Under the pieces are notes generated by a model that saw only the letters and a program-made list of their open reading frames with translations, did no database searches and was not told where the DNA came from. From Diphasiastrum complanatum (taxonomy: Eukaryota; Streptophyta; Lycopodiopsida; Lycopodiales; Lycopodiaceae): DNA of 64,000 nucleotides. The DNA lies in contig CM055095.1 of assembly GCA_029204225.1 (NCBI GenBank), positions 44,937,446 through 45,001,445 on the forward strand, written 5' to 3'. Below are positions 1-8,300 of this stretch, in pieces; position 1 is the first letter of the stretch, and each line of letters starts with the position of its first letter. A program made the translations under genes and the position numbers.

Positions 1-839
1 CGTTATAACCGCTTCAGCCCAAAACTTGTGAGGCAGCCCCTTTGCTTTTGCAACGGGCCATCTCCATGAGTGTGCGATTCTTTCGCTCGGCAACACCATT
101 TTGTTGAGGCAAATAGGCAGTTGTCATTAGATGTAGAATTCCTTTTTCCTCGAAGAAATGCACCGAACGTATTCTTAATGTATTCCCCTCCTCGATCGGT
201 ACGTAGGGTCTTCAAAGAATGCCCAAACTGATTTTCCACCATTGCTAGAAAATCTTTGAAACGTTGAAAAACTTCTGATTTAGCCATGTAAAACGGGAAA
301 AGTCATCAATAAAAGTCACAAAATAGATGCACTTTCCAATGGATTCGGTCCTCATTGGACCACAAAAATCACTGGGAACCAAATCAAATTTATCAAGAAC
401 CCTTATAGTTCCATCAATTGGAAAAGGTTTCCTTTGAAACTTTAATACATGCCCCCTCGCGTACATGCCCTTCCGGCTGCTCAATAGCAGGAATGTCTTC
501 TACCATATTAAATGTCTTCAGCTTCTTCAAACTTGCAAAGTTGAGATGCCGAAACTTTGCGTGCCACAATTCAGCCAACTCCAATGATTGTGATGTAGAA
601 GCAACAAGACATGTAGAGGGAATTCGTCGCTCATAGGTATCCATAATGAATAAGCCAGCATGCATCGTTTCCGAAACAATAATTAAGAGAGATCTTTTAG
701 GATCCTTGACAAGACACTTATCTTCTTTGAACTCAACAACTAGTCCTTGCTTCAACATAGTTGAAACCGAAAGAAGATTCTTCTTGATTCCCGGAACATA
801 AAGCACATTCTTAATGTACTTTTCTTCACCATTAGGCAA
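1..839 (-). pseudogene. copia A pre-integrase and integrase region, frameshifted, cut by window edge
   Basis: Three overlapping frames together give the end of the protease region (NVLYVPGIKKNLLSV), the pre-integrase finger (LWHAKFRHLNFASL) and the integrase core. The integrase blocks seen are VTFIDDFSRFTW near 300-340, LRTDRGGEYI near 180-215, and a KFWAEAV block at the very left edge. Copia integrase inserts the cDNA into the host chromosome. At least two frameshifts separate the blocks, so no functional protein is made. The part after KFWAEAV is outside the window. Confidence 0.85.
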
Positions 840-1708
840 AATGATGGATACAATTCCAATTCCATGAATAGAATAAGATGCATCATCCGCACATTGTCTT
901 TCACTAATTTAGTGAATGCTTCTTTGCGAGAAGTCATATGATGAGTAGCACCACTATCAATCACCCATTCAATGGGCTGAAAATCAGCAACTTGCAAAAC
1001 AGAATCTGAATTCCTCATAGATGTAGTAGTACTAGTAGAAGCAATATTAGACACAAAAGCATAGTCTTGGTTGAAGAGATCACCAGCACTAGTATCAATT
1101 CCTTTACTCTCCTCTTTCGCAAGCTTCTTCTTACAATCCTTGATGAAGTGCCCATACCTTTTGCAATAATGGCACTTCCCTTTCTTCTTTTGAGTGTTGA
1201 CATTTTGACCTCCAATGGGCTTTTGCTCATCCTTGGAAGGAGGATTCCCTTTTCCTTTTGACTTGCCTTTGCCCTTGCCTTTCGTGAAGAAAGCTTGATC
1301 TTGTTGAGTGTCACCCGCAAAGTTTTGCCTTGTTTGCTCCTCTTGAAGAAGCAGCCCAACAAGTTCATCAAAGGAGAGTTGTTGTCCCCTAAGAGAGATA
1401 CTCAAAGATGAAACAAATGGAAGATAAGATGAAGGTAATGAGTTGAGAGTAATGGAAACAAATTGAGCATCCTCAATTATCTCATCAATATTAAGAAGCT
1501 CCTCACAAAGATCCTTGATCTTCGTCAAGTGATTGGTCACTTGATCCCCTTCTTGCATCTTCAACAAAGAAAGCTGATTTCTAAGATACACAACTCTTGC
1601 TGGATTTTTTACTCTATACATAGTATAAAGTGTATCCCACGCACTTTTAGATGTCTTACAAGACCTAATATGAGATAAGATAGATCTTTTCACAGCAAGA
1701 GCAACCAT
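752..1708 (-). pseudogene. copia A gag C-terminal half plus protease active site
   Basis: The frame starts just after the TRIM insertion and runs through the Gag capsid region (UBN2/retrotran_gag type; NQLSLLKMQEGDQV, LSFDELVGLLLQEEQTR), a lysine-rich linker, a nucleocapsid knuckle CHYCKRYGHFIKDC (near 1130-1180) and the protease motif WVIDSGATHHMTS (near 915-975). A frameshift just after the protease motif moves reading into the next frame at 839. The catalytic D-S-G-A is intact. The N-terminal part of Gag lies on the far side of the TRIM, at 2123-2372. Confidence 0.88.
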
Positions 1709-1713
1709 AGAAT

Positions 1714-1857
1714 TGTTAGAAATCCATAAATCATAATATGGATGGACAGACTAGGATTCGAACCCAGGACCTCCCTCATACCGGATGGGATGCTCTATCA
1801 CTGAGCTATCTGCCCTGTTTGATAGTTCTCTCTAGAGTGTGGATTGATATTCCAACA
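1714..1857 (-). repeat. TRIM LTR, left copy (3' LTR in element orientation)
   Basis: This is the 144-bp terminal repeat, TGTTAGAAATCC...TTCCAACA on the plus strand. It differs from the copy at 1974-2117 by G/A changes in the block around 1817 and in the block around 1839. The tRNA-like domain takes up half of it. Confidence 0.9.
1744..1815 (-). other. tRNA-like domain inside TRIM LTR (copy 1)
   Basis: Seventy-two bases read on the minus strand like a tRNA. There is a 7-bp acceptor stem (GGGCAGA with TCTGTCC, one G-U pair), a D arm (GCTC/GAGC), a box A (TAGCTCAGTGATAGAGC), a T arm (CTGGG/CCTAG) and a perfect box B GGTTCGAATCC. The anticodon arm is imperfect (one mismatch, no U33), so I do not call it a working tRNA. 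It is a plausible RNA polymerase III internal promoter. The origin could be tRNA capture by an LTR. Confidence 0.8.
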
Positions 1858-1973
1858 CCCCCCCTCAAGCCACACTTGGTTGGGGTCCTAACTGTCACAT
1901 GCCCCACAACTTGGGCCACCTAACCATGGCTTTGACACCATGAATTGTTAGGTCTAACTTGGCTCTAATACCA

Positions 1974-2117
1974 TGTTAGAAATCCATAAATCATAATATG
2001 GATGGACAGACTAGGATTCGAACCCAGGACCTCCCTCATACCGGATGGGATGCTCTATCACTGAGCTATCTGCCCTATTTGATAGTTCTCTCTAGAGTAT
2101 GGATTGATATTCCAACA
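1974..2117 (-). repeat. TRIM LTR, right copy (5' LTR in element orientation)
   Basis: This is the partner of 1714-1857. The primer-binding site complement ends at 1973, directly against this LTR, which sets the element orientation to minus. Confidence 0.9.
2004..2075 (-). other. tRNA-like domain inside TRIM LTR (copy 2)
   Basis: This is identical to the copy at 1744-1815. The two TRIM LTR differences fall outside the 72-base tRNA-like segment. Confidence 0.8.
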
Positions 2118-2122
2118 AGAAT

Positions 2123-2372
2123 GTGCTTGTGCATCCCTTCTATCCCACTTCTTTTGTTCTTCCGAAGACGTAGAAGATGATGTTGATGATGATGATCCAC
2201 GAGGTGTAGGAGGTGCCAAAGACGGAGGCCTTTCCTCATCACCATTGACCAAATCCCACAGCCCTTTCGCTATGAGAAGATTCTTCATCATGTAACTCCA
2301 CAAGGAGTAGTTTGTGCCATCCAACCGATCTTCACTAAACAAAGAACCGATAGCTTCCAATTCTTTAGCCAT
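2123..2372 (-). pseudogene. copia A gag N-terminal part, split off by the TRIM
   Basis: The start codon at 2372 opens MAKELEAIGSLFSEDRLDG, followed by NYSLWSYMMKNLL, the usual start of copia Gag (DUF4219/UBN2 region). A serine-rich stretch follows and the frame runs into the TRIM at 2117. Allowing for the duplicated AGAAT, the frame on this side and the frame ending at 1708 are in phase, so the TRIM is what broke gag. Confidence 0.85.
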
Positions 2373-3071
2373 TACCTCCAACAAAATTTCAGCTTGTAGT
2401 AGATAGGAAAGAGAGTCTTTCCACAACCAAATCTACTCAAAAATTTGCAGCAAACAAAGAGCTGAAAGTAGGAGCACAAGATATCTTTCAATCTGCAACC
2501 AAAGTACCCAGAAGATAATGGAGATGGTTGTCTTTCTGCACAAAAAAACCAGCTTCTTGAAAATTAGGTTAGCTTCGATTGAAGCCTACACTGAAACCCA
2601 ATTAGGAAGCCAAATAGTGTGATCAACACACACTCCAATAGGGTTGTTGAAAGCACCCTACTACTTGCTGAGAATTTGCAAATTTCCAGCCACAAGTTGA
2701 CCTAACCCTGAATAAGGTTTGCTGAATTTTGGGCGCGCGCCCTCCTACACAAATGCAAACCTGAAAACAAAAACAGCAAGATAGGGAGACACCACAACCA
2801 AAAATCAGTTGCAGATTTTTGGGCGCCCTCCTCCAAACAAAACTTGCTACTGGTTGCATAAAAATCAGATTTGAGATTCTGATTTTTGGGTGCCAGAAAT
2901 TGCTCCTCCTCGATCTCTGATGGCCGCCCTCCTTCAACTTGAAAAGAGACAAAAAAGCTGATCCAAACTCCACTTGAAAAGATCAGCAAGATGCAGAAAT
3001 TTCACAACAAAAAGCAGAGAAGCTCCTCTTCTGGTAGGGCGCCAACAAACAAGCTTGTTGCAGATCTGGTA
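2373..3071 (-). other. copia A untranslated leader with repeated GGGCGC palindromes
   Basis: About 700 bases lie between the primer-binding site and the gag start. No coding features are credible here. Variants of GGAGGGCGC recur: the 12-bp palindrome GGGCGCGCGCCC at 2731-2742, GGGCGCCC at 2821-2828, a diverged form at 2922-2932 and AGGGCGCCA at 3036-3044. The same motif occurs in the leader of copia B. I cannot show a function; genomic RNA dimerisation or packaging would be one explanation. Confidence 0.55.
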
Positions 3072-3083
3072 GCTCTGATACCA
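3072..3083 (-). promoter_or_regulatory. copia A primer-binding site
   Basis: The complement reads TGGTATCAGAGC, the standard plant copia site pairing with the 3' end of initiator methionine tRNA. It directly abuts the LTR that starts with TG at 3084. Confidence 0.92.
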
Positions 3084-3499
3084 TGTAGGAAAGCAAGAGA
3101 CGAGTCACCAAGATCTAGTTATCAATCAATCTCCACAAGAAACAAGAGAGAAGAGGCTGGGTGCCCAACTCTAAGAGAGAGAGAGAGAGAGAGAAAACAG
3201 CAACAAGAGCAATGGAGAGCCAAACTGTATAAAATGGAATACACAATGAGCATCTAAGTACTCTACCTGGATGTGGCCAAATGCCACCAAACCCTAAGGT
3301 TAACCACTTACTAAGTGTAGGGCACCCCCAAAAGTCAAGATAGGGCCCCTAAACAAAATTAGACCCCTAAGGACCCACGAGTCAGTACATGACCAAAATT
3401 GGGTCCAACTGAACTTAAGACGATGGCCTAAATAACTAAATACCCATGGTTACACATCTCGACCTTTGGGTCAAAGTAACCTATGGATTAACTTCAGCA
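3084..3499 (-). repeat. copia A 5' LTR (outer end estimated)
   Basis: The inner edge is fixed by the primer-binding site. The repeat starts TGTAGGAAAGC and holds a (GA)n tract at about 3174-3195. The outer end is placed at a CA near 3499 only by plausibility, because no second copy is present. Confidence 0.6.
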
Positions 3500-4975
3500 T
3501 AGTCATTTATTTCTAAAAAATGTAATACAATAGCACTCTACCAATGAGCTTTGAGAGCTTATATGCTAACATAAACTTATTTACATCAAAAATCACAAAT
3601 ATCAACAATGTCTTCATTTTTCTATATAGTGTAACCTAGTTATAACGTTATAACTATTAAAGAATTTTTATCCCCGAGGGCACTCCGTCAACAAGTGGCA
3701 TGCCTTGCACCAGCGTATTGGAATGAAATGTAATAGACATCATCATAAAAGAAAGTAATGACATTCCAGATGGATGTTAGGTGGTTCTACAATTAGGACG
3801 AAGAACGTAAGAGCATGTGTACAAGGAAACTTAAACCTATGACTTGACAATGCAAAAGGATACTAAAATCAAAATGTAAGGGGTCAAGAGCTAAGGCCAA
3901 AACTTAAGCATACATTCTACATGGTGTCATGAACAAGGAGGCTAAAGTGTAATCACACAATCAATTCTAATATAAGTGGCCTACTCCCATCACAAATCAA
4001 GTAACAAGATTATCAAGGTTGAGCAACGGATTCTACCTATCTATGATTGATAACTGATGGTGTAGGTTTTGCTTTAGAGAGTCTACAAAAAATTGGAGAT
4101 TAATTCAAAGATTTGTCAACATCAAACGAGCTAACATCCGAATTCCAATAGATCTTGATTCCTTTGCATTTGAATCCATTTCTAATTGATTGTTCATTCA
4201 TATCTTGATTCTTTATTTAAATCTCAATTCTAATGTGTCAACTTCTTTTTACTTTATCTTTTTTTTCCACATTTTTTCAAAAATTTATAAAAATTCCAAA
4301 AAAAATAGTTGAATATTTTGCCAAAAGCTCAATTCAAACTTCAAAAAGAGGTTGATCATTTCAAATTTCCTAGGAATATGGCACATGCGCGTCCGGGCCG
4401 CAGGCAATCCACGTCCGTGTTCGGCCCCAGACGCGTCCGACCCCCGGACGCGTCCAATATTTTTTTTTTCTCTAAAAACATCAAAAAAATCAAAAAAAAA
4501 AAATTTAAAAGAAAAAAAAAAACAGGACGCGCGTTCGCTCCAGCCATCCGCTTCCTTAGTGGCATTCATAGAATGACAACTAATAACAATTCATTAGTTA
4601 AATTACTGGAAATTTTTCTTCTATGAAATCAATATCCTACCGAATTCAGTTATGTTAATATATTTTCTTTCCAGAGTATTCCGAAAAATGATTACTTAGT
4701 TGAAGGAATTTCTTAGGAAGAATATATCAATAGTCAGAGCTGAGCATGATTACTTTGAAAAAAAATAAACTCAACTATTTCTATGAATTTGGCCTTGAGA
4801 AGGTGATAGTGCTAAGTGAAGGATAAAAAGGGGCCTAGTAGGTGGTATGCATAATTAACTTCATACCAACCACTACTGTGTCCTTGGGAATCTGACCTAG
4901 GCATCTAGCCAACCGCCAAATCTCATGCCATTGGAGATTAGAGATAGAGAAACATTTAGAACTTCAGTAACATAC
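3500..4975. other. Non-coding stretch, host intron or intergenic, with a GC-rich palindromic patch
   Basis: No gene is visible. At 4385-4560 a GC-rich patch with repeated GACGCGTCC/GGACGCGTCC palindromes sits between A- and T-runs; open frames there are composition artefacts. If the host gene at 4976-19537 has a further exon, this stretch belongs to its third intron. Confidence 0.5.
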
Positions 4976-5362
4976 CTCAAAGCCTAGCACACTCAGTCTA
5001 TCCTTGTCAATAGAGGGCAAGCAACTTCTGTGCATATGATAAATCCGTCGACCATCCTCCGTAACAATCTCAGCTTCAAACAAATTTCGACCTTTGACAA
5101 AACCCAGCAAATTATTTAACCTCCCAGTAACAGAACCATGTTGAGAAGCCACAATCTCGACTCCTTCTCTCCTCACATGTCTCAAACTCTGGCCCGAGCT
5201 CTTCACATCAGAGGTACCATCTGCTTTCTGCTTGGAAACCTGCTCATCGTCTTTTTTTGTGGCCAGTGATGATGCCTTCACACTATCAGGTAGCAAAGTT
5301 TCCACACATTTGTAGGGTTCTCGATATCCAGTCGTGGCACACTGGTATATATCATTGTTTTG
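4976..5362 (-). CDS. JTB-like gene exon 3 (TGYREPYKC block and luminal tail)
   Basis: The acceptor is a T-run followed by GGCAG and the donor is GAG|GTATGT; the 129 codons are in phase 0 at both ends, matching exon 2. The middle is hydrophilic and rich in Lys, Ser and Asp. The end is a conserved-looking block (EAEIVTEDGRRIYHMHRSCL, then LSVLGFE). The frame opens in every codon from acceptor to donor and the block matches no transposon, so a host exon is the best reading. Confidence 0.75.
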
Positions 5363-8300
5363 CTGCCAAAAAAAGCACCAGTAAAATTCACTAATGGACT
5401 TAATCCAGCATATCCGTAAGTACGTATCAATACTACTACTATGCTCTAAGCCTTTTCCTGGATTTGGTACCTAAAACAATGCGCGCGCTTCATGTATTTA
5501 ACTTTGCAAATGCTTTTACACCTAGATTTCAAATAGAAGCCAATGCTTCCTATAGACCACCTCTCAGAATAAAGAATCCTGTTTTAATCTTGCCAAGGGC
5601 AACAAGAACAAAAGAATAAAAATACTGCATGAGACAGAAGCCTGAAAAACATGGTTTTATGATGCAGAGAAATGTAAACACTCACCAGTGGACTCATTGT
5701 TGATTAAGGAAATGTCACAAAAACCATTTAGCAAACAGCATAACCGCTCCTTTATACCATAATGGCGCTAAAGTATGAGATTTTTGGATTTAAGTTCCTA
5801 ATGAGATTGTAAAACCACAATGCTCAAAGGTTGATCACAAGGATGTCGATGTAACCACAAAATCTTGCACCGATTATTGCTCACCTTCCAACAGTGGACT
5901 TATATAAAAGAGTTCCAACAAGTGACAGAGTTATGATGTGTCCATGATCCATTTTAAAGACAACCATGGGGACAATTCCGTCAAGGCATAATGCAAGCAC
6001 ATCAAAAAATTCAAAAGTGGTAAGTGGGTGGTGCTCAAAACTGCAAGCCTCATCTAAGAAGGTGCATCATGTAAATTATTTTATAAGATAATCTTCAGGA
6101 AATTAGTGAGTGGAGTAGGTCTGTTCTCATTCAGTCATTAAAACTTACAAGATTTGCATTTGCCATTTTCAAATCATTTCAAATGTTTTTGATTCAATGC
6201 AAGATTTGAATCTTATTTTACTAGGGAAAGTGTGAGCTGCAACTTCAAGGTTACTTATGGCAATCTACTCTAGAAACACACGATCCTTGCCATTTTGCAA
6301 ACTCAGACCAGCTCAATTTGAATCTACTTGTGATTATGAGTTACACTTCCACGAGAAAGGGCTGAACCTATGTTTGCAGCTTGGCAGAAAATGATTTGAC
6401 GCATTCTAGGAGATGTTGGAGTGTGCATGAAAATTGTAGCAAGGGTAAAAGCCAAAGCAAGAAAAATAGTAAATATTAAGGTGCCATATGAGTCTAGTAG
6501 TTGTGTGGCACGTGACAACCATGATAGGTGATGTCCCTGCTCATGAAGTCTTTGAGAAGATGTGACTGGATGTATGACATTAGTGCACAACGTGGAGGGA
6601 AAACTTGAGATGATACCGGAATTAAGAAAGTTGGCAATAGACACCATGTTCGCAACGTGGATTAACAATTCGGATTCCAGGTCATCAATATCTTTGGCTT
6701 TGTTTCGGTTTGGCTTATGAATAGCATTTCGAACCATTTCAAGTGAGAAGAAATTAAAATTCATAGGTCTAGGTGAGATACTAATGGGTGTAGATGGTAT
6801 AGTGTAAAGCAGAGTGCAATGCCTGCCCCATGTATAGGTCTGTGTGACAAATTCCAAGGCCTAGCTATGGAGTATCATAACAGCATAGTAAGCACACTAT
6901 CAAAGCTTGAAAAAACCAGCTATGGAGTAGAAGACAAAAATGGGCTACTTTTAGCGTGTAATCTATAGAGGTGGTGTCTTGCTAATTCTAGCTCTAGAAC
7001 CCACATGGGTCCTCAACCTACTTGTTATTACTTGCCTAATTAGCACAAGTGGGGTGTACAGTAGTGTACTATGTACATAAATGTTTTACCCCCATGTCTT
7101 ATGCACAACTTACAAGTTAAAAGTATACAAGCCTTAAGGGGCAAAATAGGCATTTATTTCAACACCCCCCCGCAATGGCTATTTTGTTCATACCAACACC
7201 TAGCATGCTACGGAACTTTTCAAATTTTCCTTTACTAGACTATCCAACTTTCTATAAGTTACATAGAAAGAATAAGGTACCTCCAATATGTCAAGTTGGG
7301 GTACTTAATGTCACAATTAGGCCTAGTGGACCCATGAGTCCCTACCAAATTAATTTCATACTAACTTAGGCCTAATATAATAAATGACCATGGTTACACA
7401 ACTCTCGACGACCTATGGTAATGTAAGCAATTCCATTTACATTCCAACAGTCTTGGTACATATAAGACATTCTTAATAACTTTGACTTCTCCTGATGAAA
7501 CTTTACAGGTACTGTGCCCTTTCCCTTGACCTTATGTGTTGAGTTGTCACCTAGGCACACCTCTTGTCCATCACAAATCCCCACAAAGGTATCAAACCAA
7601 TCCCTATGAGGGGTCATGTGCTTTGAAGCACCTAAGTCAATGTACCAACCACCTGTTGTAGCTTGTGAGGCCAATGCAACATAAAATAACTCAGCTTGCC
7701 TTATGTCACTCTGCTCCTCTCTTGCAACACTCTCAACAACATTTCCTCCCTGCTTCTTTGTGCCCTTCTTTTGATCTGCAAGCTTCTTCCTGCACTCAAA
7801 AGCAAAGTGTCCATATTTACCACAGTAATTGCAATTCCCCTTCCTTCGAGGTGTGGAAGAAGTATTCGAGGAGGATTGTGCTTCTGACATCTACAAGTTC
7901 TCCATTCCTTGCTCAAGTGTTTGTGGTGCTCCTTTGTTCTTGCCTTTACCTTTCTTCTTATCCTTGGCTGGATTTTGCTTCTTCTTAGAAGCAAAGGCAT
8001 GCTCCTGGAAATCTTCCCTCTTGGAGAGATTAACTCTCCTCATCTCCTCCTGTAACAAGAGACCATAGACTTCTTCATAGGTAGGGATCTTCTCCCTCAC
8101 AAATATCATCATCACAAAGTTCTGATAAGCATATGACAAGCTATTCAGAACTATTGGCACCAAGTCTTTGTCAGCAATAGACTCTCCAAGCACAGAAAGC
8201 TGATATCTAAGATCCTGAATCTTAGTAAGATTCAGTAATTGTCTCCCCTGTCTCCATTCTGAGAGTATACTTGTTCAAGTAGAGAAATCTAGTTGTACTT

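Larger units (their letters stand above)
1714..2117 (-). mobile_element. TRIM (miniature LTR retrotransposon) inserted in copia A gag
   Basis: Two 144-bp direct repeats (1714-1857 and 1974-2117) differ at only two positions. Both start TG and end CA, and they flank a 116-bp core without coding capacity. In minus orientation the core starts with a primer-binding site like that of plant tRNA-iMet (complement of 1962-1973, TGGTATTAGAGC) and ends in a purine tract (complement of the C-run at 1858-1865). The 5-bp target duplication AGAAT is exact at 1709-1713 and 2118-2122. Size, LTRs, PBS, PPT and lack of genes fit a TRIM/SMART element. Each LTR also contains a tRNA-like domain, which is unusual. 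Confidence 0.9.
1..3499 (-). mobile_element. Ty1/copia retrotransposon A (5' part; continues past the window start)
   Basis: Reading from high to low coordinates the order is LTR, primer-binding site, leader, gag with a CCHC knuckle, aspartic protease, pre-integrase domain and integrase. Protease before integrase before reverse transcriptase is the copia order. Reverse transcriptase, RNase H and the 3' LTR must lie left of base 1. The coding region carries frameshifts, and gag is split by a TRIM element at 1714-2117, so this copy is inactive. The outer end of the LTR near 3499 is an estimate, because the partner LTR is not in the window. Confidence 0.85.

Noticed and set aside
1744-2075. Two genuine tRNA genes
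   Set aside because: The anticodon arm is imperfect and lacks U33, and both copies lie at identical positions inside LTRs with a target duplication, so they are element parts.
2623-2989. Minus-strand open frames of 95-116 codons
   Set aside because: They lie in the untranslated leader of copia A between primer site and gag and match nothing.
4285-4626. Overlapping open frames on both strands around the GC-rich patch
   Set aside because: They depend on A/T runs and show no protein-like composition.
5686-5697. A 12-base mini first exon (ATG with a GTGAGT donor) for the 4976-5362 exon
   Set aside because: It would be in phase, but exons 1 and 2 at 19.2-19.5 kb give a signal peptide and the matching cysteine block, a far better start.
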